Shown: one piece after another, positions 51,488 to 59,461 of the stretch
How the letters are laid out: each line of letters starts with the position of its first letter
Position numbering within the stretch: the first letter of the stretch is position 1
DNA from: Anaerolineales bacterium
GTDB taxonomy: Bacteria; Chloroflexota; Anaerolineae; Anaerolineales; Villigracilaceae
Length of the DNA: 64,000 nucleotides
Assembly: GCA_020847435.1 (NCBI GenBank)
Contig: JADLBX010000009.1
Coordinates: 1-64,000 of the forward strand
Direction: 5' to 3'
Notes under the pieces: generated by a model
Told to the model about the DNA's origin: nothing
Database searches by the model: none
The model's input: only the letters and a program-made list of their open reading frames with translations
Program-made: the position numbers and the translations under genes

Positions 51488-52834
51488 TTGTCCAAAAATA
51501 CTTTTCATCTTGTCTCCCTCGGTTGCTCAAAGAACACGGTTGATTCCGATTCGATGGCGCAACTGCTTGTCCGCGACGGCTATCATGCGGTGGACAAGCC
51601 CTCGCACGCGAACGTGTTAATCGTGAATACGTGTGGCTTCATCGGTCCCGCCAAACAGGAATCGTTGGACGTTCTGCGCGAACTTGCTGATGGAAAGAAA
51701 AAGAATCAGATCCTGATCGCGGCGGGATGCCTCACCCAACGCTACGGAGCGGAGGTGGCGGAGAAGGTCCCTGGCGTGGACGGCGTGTTGGGCACGCGCC
51801 GCTGGATGGACATCGTGCAAGTTGTGCGCGAACTTCGCAAGAGTCCACACCCTGAACCTCTTTATCATCTGCCTGAAGCGAAAACGGTCGGCACGGATGA
51901 ACGGGACGCGTTGCGCGCGTCGGTGGCGGGCGCGAGCGCGTACGTCAAAATTGCGGATGGATGCCGCCGTCCGTGTGCGTTCTGCGCCATTCCGCTCATC
52001 AAAGGGACTGCGGTCTCGCGCCCAGTGGAGTTGATCCTCGACGAAGCGCGGCGCCTCAGGGATGCGGGGGTGCGCGAGTTGATTCTGATCTCGCAGGATA
52101 CGACCGATTACGGTCACGACTTGGGGATGAAAAACGGGCTGGCGATTTTGCTCGAACAGCTCACCGCGTCTGTGCCGGACATGGACTGGATTCGAATCAT
52201 GTACGCGTTTCCCGGTTACGTGACCGACCGTCTGATTGACGTGATGGCTTCAAGCGGGCAGGTTTTGCCCTACCTCGATATGCCGCTTCAACACGCGCAC
52301 CCAAAGACGTTGTATCGTATGCGCCGCCCGTCGAACATTGATTGGGTGCACCGCACGCTGGGCAAGATGCGCGCCAAGATTCCGAATTTGGCGATCCGCA
52401 CGACATTCATCGTCGGTTATCCGGCCGAGACGGATGAAGAATTTCAGGCGTTGGTTGATTTCGTCAAAGAAAGCCGTTTTGACCGCGTGGGCGCGTTCCA
52501 GTTTTCGTTCGAGCCGGGGACGACGAGCGAACCGCTTGGCGATCCGGTGCCTGCGGAAGTGAAGCAAGCGCGCTACGAACAGTTGATGGAACTGCAACAG
52601 GGAATTTCGATGCAGGTCAATCAATCGTACGTTGGAAAGACGTTGGATGTTTTGGTTGAGGGACGCGATCAAGGAATCGCTATTGGACGCTCGTACCGCG
52701 ACGCGCCGGAGATTGACGGCATGGTCTTCATCGAAGGCGAGGCGCGAGTTGGCGAGATCGTGCCGGTAAGAATCACCGGCGCGCTGGCGTATGATTTGAC
52801 CGGCGTCCCCGCGCCGGAGTTGATTCGGTTGTAG
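51488..52834 (+). CDS. rimO: Ribosomal protein S12 methylthiotransferase
   Basis: 448 residues, TTG start. N-terminal UPF0004 domain (FHLVSLGCSKNTVDSDSMAQ, VLIVNTCGFIGPAKQESL), radical SAM core with the [4Fe-4S] triad CRRPCAFC near 159-166 and IPLIKGTAVSRPVELILDEA, and a C-terminal TRAM domain (YVGKTLDVLVEGRDQG). It adds a methylthio group to an Asp of S12. The four other auxiliary cluster Cys (GCSK, NTCG, GCLT) are present, consistent with an active enzyme and with a need for the Suf machinery further right. Confidence 0.95.
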   Translation: MSKNTFHLVSLGCSKNTVDSDSMAQLLVRDGYHAVDKPSHANVLIVNTCGFIGPAKQESLDVLRELADGKKKNQILIAAGCLTQRYGAEVAEKVPGVDGVLGTRRWMDIVQVVRELRKSPHPEPLYHLPEAKTVGTDERDALRASVAGASAYVKIADGCRRPCAFCAIPLIKGTAVSRPVELILDEARRLRDAGVRELILISQDTTDYGHDLGMKNGLAILLEQLTASVPDMDWIRIMYAFPGYVTDRLIDVMASSGQVLPYLDMPLQHAHPKTLYRMRRPSNIDWVHRTLGKMRAKIPNLAIRTTFIVGYPAETDEEFQALVDFVKESRFDRVGAFQFSFEPGTTSEPLGDPVPAEVKQARYEQLMELQQGISMQVNQSYVGKTLDVLVEGRDQGIAIGRSYRDAPEIDGMVFIEGEARVGEIVPVRITGALAYDLTGVPAPELIRL

Positions 52835-52854
52835 CGCAAGATGGCATCTTGCGC
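52834..52854. repeat. Post-stop palindrome, copy 3 (GCGCAAGATG-G-CATCTTGCGC)
   Basis: Perfect 10-bp arms around one G, starting at the last base of the rimO stop codon. Confidence 0.7.
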
Positions 52855-52889
52855 CGCCTCACGAGTTGAATCGGTCGCAGGAAACTGAG

Positions 52890-52921
52890 TCAGCCCGCCC
52901 CGTGAGAAAGAGGCGGGCTGA
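52890..52921. terminator. Bidirectional intrinsic terminator after rimO
   Basis: TCAGCCCGCC (52890-52899) and GGCGGGCTGA (52912-52921) pair perfectly, followed by TTTT on the plus strand. It lies between the convergent rimO and minus-strand operon ends. Confidence 0.88.
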
Positions 52922-52940
52922 TTTTACGTTATGAGCCGCG

Positions 52941-53450
52941 TTATGAGGCGCGTGCGACGGCGGTCGCGGCGAGGATCAGAATCCCCATAACGAGATTGGC
53001 GTAGAGCAATCTGATCTCGCGGCGCTGGAGGACGGTTATTTGTTCTGCGTTGTTGATCTTTTTCGATTGAATGAGCGCGCGGCGGATGGCGGGGATCACA
53101 TCCCAGGTGTGGATGGCGCTGACCACGATGACGATCATGCCGAGTAAATGTTTGGCGAGGATCGCCAGCGACCATTGAGCGCTGGTCGAAAGGAAGCCGT
53201 CGTAATGCGGGTTGACGCTCATCTGGAACAAGCCGGTGAGGACCAGCAAGCTGAGGCTGAACCAGGTGACCGGTTCGAATCGTTTTTGGATGGCTTCGAT
53301 GAGCGCGAGTTGCGCGGTCGCGTCGAGCGTGCGTTTCATGGCGGGCAGGATCAGGAAAGCGATCGCCGAGAGGCTCCCGACCCACGCGACCGTGGCGAGA
53401 AAATGCAGCCAGTAGATGACCGCGAGCGCCCAGGCGGGAGGAGGCGTCAT
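52941..53450 (-). CDS. CopD-like integral membrane protein
   Basis: 169 residues from the ATG at 53450 (overlaps the upstream stop, ATGA). Four hydrophobic helices: AVIYWLHFLATVAWVGSLSA, WFSLSLLVLTGLFQMS, LAKHLLGMIVIVVSAIHTW and LYANLVMGILILAAT. The WLHFLATVAWVGS and HLLGM pattern fits the CopD/YozB family implicated in copper or heme-related membrane roles. Last gene of the murJ operon; function not certain. Confidence 0.75.
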   Translation of the reverse strand: MTPPPAWALAVIYWLHFLATVAWVGSLSAIAFLILPAMKRTLDATAQLALIEAIQKRFEPVTWFSLSLLVLTGLFQMSVNPHYDGFLSTSAQWSLAILAKHLLGMIVIVVSAIHTWDVIPAIRRALIQSKKINNAEQITVLQRREIRLLYANLVMGILILAATAVARAS

Positions 53451-54445
53451 GGCGTTGGCGTCGGCGTTTCTGTATCGGTTGGTGGGGGACCGAAGGTGGG
53501 CGTTTCGGTGGGGGACGGCGTTTCCGTTGCGGGGTAGCAAATTTGCGAGGCTTCGGTGAATCCCTCTGACGCGGTATTGTCGAGCGCGCCGAGGGTTTGC
53601 GCGCTGGTATATTGAAGGTACGCGCCGCACGCGTCGCCGTCGGCGAGTAACTCGTCGCCGTAACGCATCAACGCGGATTGGTAGCGCGCGCTGGCGGTCA
53701 TCGTGCCGTCCCATAGGTTGCCCCAGTTACGCGCCTGCTCGAAGTAGAACACAGCCTGCTTCCAGTCTAGTTCCCAGAACGACGCGCCGATGAGGTAGAC
53801 GCGCGCGCCTTCGCGCAATCCGTTTGCGTCGCGGTCGAGCGGACCGAATCTCTCCGCCAGGGCGATCTGGTAAATGCCGCCTTCGAGATTCCCCTCATTG
53901 ATGAGTTTTACGCCGTAGTTCCGCAGGGCGAAATAATACATCCCGTCCACAAGCGAGGTGTTGTAGGTTGGGTCGAGTTTACGCATCTCGTCGAGCGCGC
54001 CGATGGCGCCGGGCCAATCCTGTGCGGTGATGAGTTGCTGGGCGCGCGAGAACGCCTCTTCCGCGCCGCTGAAATCGGGCGTCGGCGTCAGTGAGGGAGT
54101 CGGCGTGGGGGTGGGTTGGTTCATCAACACCAGCACGTTGGTCAATTGTTGTTGCGCTTCGGGGAAGGACGGGTCGTTCTGGATGATCCATTCGAGGCGC
54201 TGTTTGGCGTTTTCATAGCGCCCGAATTGGAGGTCTACAAGCGCGTAGGTGAACTGTTCGCTGAGTTGCTGGCTCATCACCGACGATTGGTACGACTGGC
54301 GAACGCCGATGCCCGAGCGGAATCCGCCGAGGATGGCAAGCGCGAGCAGGACGATTATGCCCAGCGCGTTGAGGAGAAATCTCTGCCAGCGTTTGGGTTT
54401 GTTGATTTTGAGATTGGGTTGTGTGCTTCCGAGATCTTGAGACAT
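53447..54445 (-). CDS. TPR-containing membrane-anchored protein, unknown function
   Basis: 332 residues. A membrane helix (FLLNALGIIVLLALAILGGF) near 24-43 precedes an extracytoplasmic part with TPR-like helices (YALVDLQFGRYENAKQRLEW near 68-87; EEAFSRAQQLITAQDWPGAI near 129-148) and Pro/Thr-rich linkers, including a PTPTPSLTPTPD run and a C-terminal TPSPTETPTFG tail. No enzyme motif. Coupled to murJ (25 bp) and to the CopD-like gene (4-bp overlap). Confidence 0.75.
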   Translation of the reverse strand: MSQDLGSTQPNLKINKPKRWQRFLLNALGIIVLLALAILGGFRSGIGVRQSYQSSVMSQQLSEQFTYALVDLQFGRYENAKQRLEWIIQNDPSFPEAQQQLTNVLVLMNQPTPTPTPSLTPTPDFSGAEEAFSRAQQLITAQDWPGAIGALDEMRKLDPTYNTSLVDGMYYFALRNYGVKLINEGNLEGGIYQIALAERFGPLDRDANGLREGARVYLIGASFWELDWKQAVFYFEQARNWGNLWDGTMTASARYQSALMRYGDELLADGDACGAYLQYTSAQTLGALDNTASEGFTEASQICYPATETPSPTETPTFGPPPTDTETPTPTP

Positions 54446-54470
54446 GGGAAAGATTATATCAGCCTTGATT

Positions 54471-55988
54471 TTAAAGTTTTAACAACAATTTAATTTCGGA
54501 CCAAATGATCGGCAGGCAAATGAGTCCGCCGATGACCATACCAATCAACGCGGTGAGCGCCGCGGAACCGGGGATGTACAACGCCAGCAAGTATGCCGTC
54601 ACGCCGCCGATGACTGCGGCAACCAAGCCTTTGCCGACCGCGCTCCACACGACGAGCGGTTCGTGCATCCGCTTGCTCAGCCAACTGAAGAGGAAAATGG
54701 ATTCAACGAGCAACGCGATCTCGGCGAATGCGATGACCGGCGCGCCGATGTGTTTGAAGAGCGTGATTCCAAAATAGCCGACGCTCACGAACACGATCAG
54801 GCGGATGATGACCGCGTAGAGCGGGAATAACGGCTCCTTGCGCGCGTAGAACGAGCGCGCCGCGATCTCTTGAATCGAAAACCCAGTGAGCGTGAGGAGG
54901 TAGGTGCGCGTTGTCCACGTGATGAGCGCGGACGTTTCATCGCCGAAGCCGAACGCGGCGCGCACGAGCGGGTTGATTCCCGCCGCCATCACCGCCGCGA
55001 TGGGAAGCGTGAGGGCGATCAAAACTCGAAGGGCGCGTTCGACCGCTAGACGGAACTCATGCCACCCGTCGCGTGAAGCGAGTTCCGAAAGAGTCGGGAG
55101 CATCGCGGTGGCGATCGCTGTCCCAAGTAGAGTCTCAGGAACTTGCATGATCATCCAACCATACGCTAGCGACGTGACCGCGCCCTCCTGCCCGGTGAGT
55201 GAGGCGAGATAATCGCGCACGATGACGATGGATTGAATCCCGCCCATGGTGAGCAAACGCGGACCGAGCAACTTCAACGCTTCGAGCAAACCCGTGTGAC
55301 GCAGGTCGAGCGCGGGAGTCCATTTGAAGCCGAAACGGAACAGCGCCGGGATTTGCACGCCGAGATGAAGCGCCGCCCCGAGGATCACGCCATACACGAG
55401 ACCTTGAATGCCGAAGATTGGAACGAAGACGAGCGCGCCGAAAATTTGACCGACGTTGTACATCGTCGGCGCGAGCGCGGGCAAAAGGAAATGCTGGTTG
55501 GCTTGCAGGCTTGCCATCACCAAACCGCTGATCGAAAAGATGATCGTGCTGATGAGGTTGAGTCGCATGAGTTCCGCGACCAGCGCGCGCTGTTCCGCCG
55601 TGAAGCCGGGGACAATGACGTTGTCCACCAGATGTTGCGCGAAAATAAAAATGATCACGGCGGCTGAAACGGTGACGAGAAAAGCAAGATTGGCAACGCG
55701 CGAGAACAAATCCCATGCGGCTTCACGGCTCTTCGTCGTGAGATATTCGCTCATCAACGGGATGAACGCCATCGCCAGCGCGCCGCCCGAGATCAGCGCG
55801 AACAACACGTCGGGCACATTGTTAGCGGAGTTGAACACGTCGAGCAAGCCAACTTCGTCCGTGTAGATGCGCGAGATGATGCCCACGCGCACGAAGGCGA
55901 GGACTTTATCCAACCCGAAAAACATCGCGATCAAAATGGACGTGCGCGCTAGAAAAGATATTTTTTTTGTTTCGTCGTTAAGGGACAT
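54471..55988 (-). CDS. murJ: Lipid II flippase
   Basis: 505 residues, the usual MVF-family length, with about 14 membrane helices. Conserved stretches include FGLDKVLAFVRVGIISRIYT, LDVFNSANNVPDVLFALISG and MAFIPLMSEYL, plus the charged cavity residues typical of MurJ. It moves lipid II across the membrane for peptidoglycan synthesis, consistent with the LCP, VanW, RodZ and FemAB genes here. The start overlaps the upstream lipoprotein stop by 11 bp. Confidence 0.92.
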   Translation of the reverse strand: MSLNDETKKISFLARTSILIAMFFGLDKVLAFVRVGIISRIYTDEVGLLDVFNSANNVPDVLFALISGGALAMAFIPLMSEYLTTKSREAAWDLFSRVANLAFLVTVSAAVIIFIFAQHLVDNVIVPGFTAEQRALVAELMRLNLISTIIFSISGLVMASLQANQHFLLPALAPTMYNVGQIFGALVFVPIFGIQGLVYGVILGAALHLGVQIPALFRFGFKWTPALDLRHTGLLEALKLLGPRLLTMGGIQSIVIVRDYLASLTGQEGAVTSLAYGWMIMQVPETLLGTAIATAMLPTLSELASRDGWHEFRLAVERALRVLIALTLPIAAVMAAGINPLVRAAFGFGDETSALITWTTRTYLLTLTGFSIQEIAARSFYARKEPLFPLYAVIIRLIVFVSVGYFGITLFKHIGAPVIAFAEIALLVESIFLFSWLSKRMHEPLVVWSAVGKGLVAAVIGGVTAYLLALYIPGSAALTALIGMVIGGLICLPIIWSEIKLLLKL

Positions 55989-56463
55989 AGGGAGGTAAAT
56001 CCATCACCTTGAATTTTCCGTCGCTGTTGCGCGCCACGCGATATTCAAATTGAGAAACGGGCGGCATCTCGGTTTCGTCTGCGCCACAGCACGGACCCAA
56101 CGCAAACAAACTTCCGTCAGCGTTGCTGAATTCTACCTGAAAGATGTGCGTGTCGCCTTGCGTCGTTTCGGATGTCGCAGTACGAACTTTCAGGCATTGC
56201 AATCCCGCGTTTTCGCAAGACCAACTCCACAACGCGGCATGATCCGTCGGGTCTGCGGACGAGTTGAAGACTTGCAGTTGCTCATACTCGCCGCCGTACA
56301 GCAAATCCGCTTCGGCGTATTGCTTTGCGTTCAACAGGTCGAAAAATCGAATCAAAACTTCTTGCGCTTCGCTGGCTGTTGACGGCAAGGATGTCGACGC
56401 AGGAGTCGCTTGCGGCGCGCAACTTGCAAGAAAGAGCGCCGCGATCAACACAAACTGTTTCAT
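55978..56463 (-). CDS. Small lipoprotein, unknown function
   Basis: 161 residues. Signal peptide with lipobox LASC (FVLIAALFLASC), then a Ser/Thr/Pro linker and a single alpha-beta domain (VLIRFFDLLNAKQYAEADLL, YEQLQVFNSS, IFQVEFSNADGSLFALGPCC, FEYRVARNSDGKFKVMDLPP). The shape recalls NTF2-like lipoproteins. It overlaps the upstream SDR stop (TAATG) and murJ downstream. Confidence 0.78.
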   Translation of the reverse strand: MKQFVLIAALFLASCAPQATPASTSLPSTASEAQEVLIRFFDLLNAKQYAEADLLYGGEYEQLQVFNSSADPTDHAALWSWSCENAGLQCLKVRTATSETTQGDTHIFQVEFSNADGSLFALGPCCGADETEMPPVSQFEYRVARNSDGKFKVMDLPPYVP

Positions 56464-57260
56464 TAAAAAGTTCCCTGAATGATTCCGCCGTCCACATTCA
56501 GCAAAATGCCTGTGATGTACGACGCGGCGGGCGAGACGAGGAAGACGGCGGCGTTGGCAAATTCTTCGGGATGGCCCATTCGCCTCAGCGCGGTGGACTC
56601 GACTTGCTTACGCTTCTCTTCCTCCGGGGAGGTCTGGTTCGCCTGCGCCCGATCGTTCATCAACTCTTCGACGCGCTCGGTCTCCGTCCAGCCCGGCAGA
56701 ATGGAGTTAAAACGGATGCCCTCCTTCCCGAGTTCCAACGCGAGCGATTTGGTGAGTCCCGCCGTCGCCGCGCGGGCGCTGTTCGATATCAGCAAATTTG
56801 GAATCGGCTGTTTGACCGAATACGAAGTGATCGTCAACACGCTCGCTGAATCGGATTTTCGCAAATGCGGCAGCGCGGCTTTGATCAATCGCACGTGACT
56901 CATCAGGCACAAGTCAATTCCTTTTTGCCACGCGGCATCGTCGAGCGAATCAATCGAACCCGATTTCGGTCCGCTCGCGTTGGTGATGAGGATGTCCAGC
57001 CCGCCAAACGCCTCGACGGTTTGCTGAATCAATTTTTCAGGCACATCGGGCAAGGATACATCGCCAGCGAATCCTTCCACCTGTGCGCTTGCGCGTGTTT
57101 CCTTGTTTACCTTCGCCGCTATATCCTTGATCGTCCCCTCATCCCGCCCATTGATCGCCACGCGGCATCCTTCTTTTGCAAGCAAGAGCGCGGCGGCGTA
57201 GCCCAATCCGCGGGAGGAGCTAGTTACCAGCGCGCGTTTGTTTTTAAGGTGTAAATCCAT
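56463..57260 (-). CDS. SDR family oxidoreductase
   Basis: 265 residues from the ATG at 57260, with AGGAGA upstream. Rossmann NAD(P) motif TSSSRGLGYAAALLLAKEG (TGxxxGxG variant), AGDVSLPD, NASG, and the catalytic Ser (TITSYS) although the usual YxxxK Tyr/Lys pair is not in its standard place (SARAATAGLTKSL: the Tyr is replaced). C-terminal GWTETERVEELMND and AAVFLVSPAASYITGILLNV fit the FabG-like branch. Substrate unknown. First gene of the murJ operon. Confidence 0.82.
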   Translation of the reverse strand: MDLHLKNKRALVTSSSRGLGYAAALLLAKEGCRVAINGRDEGTIKDIAAKVNKETRASAQVEGFAGDVSLPDVPEKLIQQTVEAFGGLDILITNASGPKSGSIDSLDDAAWQKGIDLCLMSHVRLIKAALPHLRKSDSASVLTITSYSVKQPIPNLLISNSARAATAGLTKSLALELGKEGIRFNSILPGWTETERVEELMNDRAQANQTSPEEEKRKQVESTALRRMGHPEEFANAAVFLVSPAASYITGILLNVDGGIIQGTF

Positions 57261-57297
57261 GCGGTCTCCTTGGGGTAGGGGACAAGTATACAAGAAA

Positions 57298-57334
57298 ACA
57301 GGTAGACACGTTTTGTGTTTTCGTGTCTACCTGT
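57298..57334. repeat. Palindrome ACAGGTAGACACG / CGTGTCTACCTGT
   Basis: Perfect 13-bp arms around an 11-nt loop (TTTTGTGTTTT) in the 178-bp gap 57261-57438. The unit at 62881-62944 has similar ACAGGTA/TACCTGT ends. No gene lies in the gap. Confidence 0.65.
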
Positions 57335-57438
57335 CTACTTTTATCCTGCTCTCCCATACATCCCCATCCGACAAATTTGCATCCACCCATGTACACATCT
57401 TTCGCTAAACCCGCCTAATTACCCAACCATCCAGCCGC

Positions 57439-57786
57439 CTACGCGTACATCCCCCAATCCAACGCGGATGGGTCTTCCATCATCGAGAAGTCCCACATAT
57501 CCATACCCATCTCGATGGTGACGGGCATATTCAATCCTTCGGTTGCCTTGGCTTTGGTCATTTCGATCATCGCCGGACCGTACGGGCAGAACGGAGTGGT
57601 GAGGATCATCTTCACGTGCGCAACGCCGTCCTCGATCGAAATATCGCGCACCAAACCGAGTTGGATGATGTGCATCCCGATCTCGGGGTCAATTACTTCG
57701 GAAAGTCTCTCCCGGGCGGGAGCGACCATTTCCGGGTGCGTTTGGTGGATTGTCCATTGGATCTCGTTGACGGTCTCTTCGGTCAT
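57439..57786 (-). CDS. DUF59/MIP18-family metal-sulfur cluster assembly factor
   Basis: 115 residues from the ATG at 57786, with GGAGAT 5 nt upstream. DUF59 core LSEVIDPEIGMHIIQLGLVR, ILTTPFCPYGPAM with the conserved Cys, and a Met-rich C-terminus (MDMWDFSMMEDPSALDWGM). SufT/PaaD-like proteins help mature Fe-S proteins, which fits the adjacent suf genes. It is transcribed with, and downstream of, the SufR-like gene, with a 33-bp palindrome between them. Confidence 0.85.
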   Translation of the reverse strand: MTEETVNEIQWTIHQTHPEMVAPARERLSEVIDPEIGMHIIQLGLVRDISIEDGVAHVKMILTTPFCPYGPAMIEMTKAKATEGLNMPVTIEMGMDMWDFSMMEDPSALDWGMYA

Positions 57787-57800
57787 TTTTATCTCCAAAG

Positions 57801-57833
57801 AGACCTGTGAGGTCTTCAAGACCTCACAGGTCT
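57801..57833. repeat. 33-bp palindrome (AGACCTGTGAGGTCTT-C-AAGACCTCACAGGTCT)
   Basis: Perfect 16-bp arms around one C, between the sufR-like and DUF59 genes. The copy inside the PLP-enzyme gene at 39139-39171 has the same size, ends and single-base centre. Confidence 0.8.
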
Positions 57834-57837
57834 GAAT

Positions 57838-58458
57838 TTAGTTTTTCGTTCCGGGATTTACTACATACGTACAGCGCGCGCTTCCATCCAGAATACATTG
57901 AACTTTTTGGGCGGGGAGGGCAAGCATCTTTGAGATCAATGTTTGGTCCACTGTGCAGACCTCCGGGTGCGCGACGCTGATCTGGTAATAAGGACATGCG
58001 AGTTCGTGGATCTGGTACTCCTTATCCTTCTTTTCCCACTCGATTGTGAAGCCCTCCTGCGCGAGCATCTCCTTGACGAAGTTTAGCCGCTCTTCGATGC
58101 TGAGGTCCTTGATCTGGTCGGAATATTGATCCGCCATGTTTTCCGCGATCTGGCTGAATAACTTGTTCACTTCCGGCGCGGGCATGGTCTCTTTCATCTG
58201 AGCCAGCAATTTGGTTGTGAGCCGCAAATATTTCGTTGGGAAGCGTTCCATCCCATCCGGTGTGAGCGAGTAGATGAAGCGCGGGCGCCCCACGCCGTGC
58301 CGTTCTTCATCTGCCTTGATCAGCCCCTCGGCGGTGAGGTTGGTGAGGTGGTGGCGGACAGAAATAGCGTTGATCCCCACGGCTTCGGCAAGTTCGTTGA
58401 TGCTGATTTTCGGCTTGCGGTGTAGTGTATCGAGAATCCGGTCTTTCGTGCTTTTCAT
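57838..58458 (-). CDS. sufR: SufR-like iron-sulfur repressor of the suf genes
   Basis: 206 residues from the ATG at 58458; a longer frame from 58494 would start inside the promoter. Winged helix ~1-75 (STKDRILDTLHRKPKISINE, INAISVRHHLTNLTAEGLIK). The C-terminal half carries four Cys (CPYYQISVAHPEVC, then QCILDGSARC), the pattern expected to bind a [4Fe-4S] cluster in cyanobacterial SufR. It lies back-to-back with sufC and shares a palindromic operator with it, so it probably represses both when clusters are plentiful. Its own mRNA appears leaderless (7 nt from -10 to ATG). Confidence 0.9.
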   Translation of the reverse strand: MKSTKDRILDTLHRKPKISINELAEAVGINAISVRHHLTNLTAEGLIKADEERHGVGRPRFIYSLTPDGMERFPTKYLRLTTKLLAQMKETMPAPEVNKLFSQIAENMADQYSDQIKDLSIEERLNFVKEMLAQEGFTIEWEKKDKEYQIHELACPYYQISVAHPEVCTVDQTLISKMLALPAQKVQCILDGSARCTYVVNPGTKN

Positions 58459-58465
58459 AGTGGGC

Positions 58466-58494
58466 AGTATAACCGTCTGCTTTTGTATTGTCAA
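58466..58494 (-). promoter_or_regulatory. Promoter of sufR, near-consensus
   Basis: On the minus strand TTGACA (58489-58494) and TATACT (58466-58471) are 17 bp apart, and only 7 bp separate the -10 from the ATG at 58458, predicting a leaderless transcript. Confidence 0.8.
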
Positions 58495-58523
58495 TATACT
58501 AGAAAAATATCATAAATATTGAC
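58490..58523. promoter_or_regulatory. Putative SufR operator
   Basis: GTCAATAT (58490-58497) and ATATTGAC (58516-58523) are perfect 8-bp inverted half-sites separated by 18 bp of AT-rich DNA. The left half overlaps the sufR -35 box and the right half the sufC -35 box, so one bound repressor could silence both. Confidence 0.6.
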
Positions 58524-58547
58524 TTTTGCTCTCTGCCCTGCTATAAT
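58519..58547 (+). promoter_or_regulatory. Promoter of the suf operon, near-consensus
   Basis: TTGACT (58519-58524) and TATAAT (58542-58547) with exactly 17 bp between them. Transcription would start near 58554, giving a ~50-nt leader with AAGGAG before the sufC ATG. Confidence 0.85.
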
Positions 58548-58604
58548 GCCGCCGGTTCAAGTATAAACGCCAGTAATGGCTTATCTGTAAGGAGCAAATC
58601 ACGC

Positions 58605-59378
58605 ATGTCGCAACTCGAAATCAAGAATCTGCACGTTAGCATCGGAGATAAGGAAATTCTCAAAGGTCTTTCACTCACTGTAAATCAGGGTGAGATCCAC
58701 GCCATTATGGGACCGAACGGAACGGGGAAGTCCACGCTGGCTTATACATTGATGGGACATCCCAATTACACCGTCACGCAAGGCGAAGTCATTTTCAAAG
58801 GACAAAACGTATTGGAGCTCGAACCCGACGAACGCTCGCGACTTGGCATATTCCTCGCGTTCCAATACCCGGTTGCCATCCCCGGCGTAACGGTCGCCAA
58901 CTTTTTGCGGACCGCCATCAACTCGCGCCGCCGCGTGGAAAACCCAGCCGACAAAGGCATCCCGATCCCTGAGTTCCGTAAATTGCTGATCGAGAAAATG
59001 AAGATGTTGAAAATGGATCAGAACTTTGCCGGGCGTTATCTCAATGACGGATTCTCCGGCGGCGAAAAGAAACGCGCCGAAATTCTGCAGATGGCAACCT
59101 TGAAGCCCGAGATCGCCATTTTGGATGAGACCGATTCAGGCCTGGATATTGACGCGTTGCGCGTCGTGGCAGAGGGCGTCAACGCCTTGAGCGGATCCGA
59201 GCTCGGCGTGCTGGTCATCACGCACTATCAGCGCTTGTTGAACTACATCAAACCGCACTTCGTCCACATCATGCTCGATGGACGCATCGTCGAATCGGGC
59301 GGACCCGATCTCGCGCTGCATCTCGAAGAGCAAGGTTACGAATGGGTGCGCGAGAAGCACGAGGAACTTGCCGCATAA
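58605..59378 (+). CDS. sufC: Fe-S cluster assembly ATPase SufC
   Basis: 257 residues. ABC-ATPase with Walker A GPNGTGKS near 36-43, signature [12 protein letters not shown] near 151, Walker [13 protein letters not shown] near 171 and the SufC-specific Q-loop [19 protein letters not shown]. It powers the SufBCD scaffold that builds [4Fe-4S] clusters. First gene of the operon; order sufC-sufB-sufD as in many Gram-positive and cyanobacterial relatives. Confidence 0.96.
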   Translation: MSQLEIKNLHVSIGDKEILKGLSLTVNQGEIHAIMGPNGTGKSTLAYTLMGHPNYTVTQGEVIFKGQNVLELEPDERSRLGIFLAFQYPVAIPGVTVANFLRTAINSRRRVENPADKGIPIPEFRKLLIEKMKMLKMDQNFAGRYLNDGFSGGEKKRAEILQMATLKPEIAILDETDSGLDIDALRVVAEGVNALSGSELGVLVITHYQRLLNYIKPHFVHIMLDGRIVESGGPDLALHLEEQGYEWVREKHEELAA

Positions 59379-59380
59379 TT

Positions 59381-59444
59381 AGCCACAAAGTTCACCGAGA
59401 AAATGAGTTTTTATCTTCTCGGAATCTCTGTGGTCTCTGTGGCT
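59381..59444. repeat. CCACAGAG-type intergenic inverted repeat, copy 6
   Basis: AGCCACAAAGTTCACCGAG opens it and CTCTGTGGTCTCTGTGGCT closes it; its inner blocks match copy 3 (18770-18829) in reverse complement. It fills the sufC-sufB spacer. Confidence 0.65.
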
Positions 59445-59461
59445 GAACATTTGGAGACACT

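Noticed and set aside
53268-53282. GACCGGTTCGAATCG, another tRNA T-loop-like string
   Set aside because: It lies inside the CopD-like coding sequence on the opposite strand and has no cloverleaf context.
57439-57819. Longer N-terminus of the DUF59 protein starting at a TTG in the palindrome
   Set aside because: The ATG at 57786 has a proper ribosome-binding site and the extra residues come from the repeat.
58458-58494. Longer SufR start with 12 extra residues
   Set aside because: That segment overlaps the sufR -10/-35 boxes, so it cannot be part of the transcript made from that promoter.
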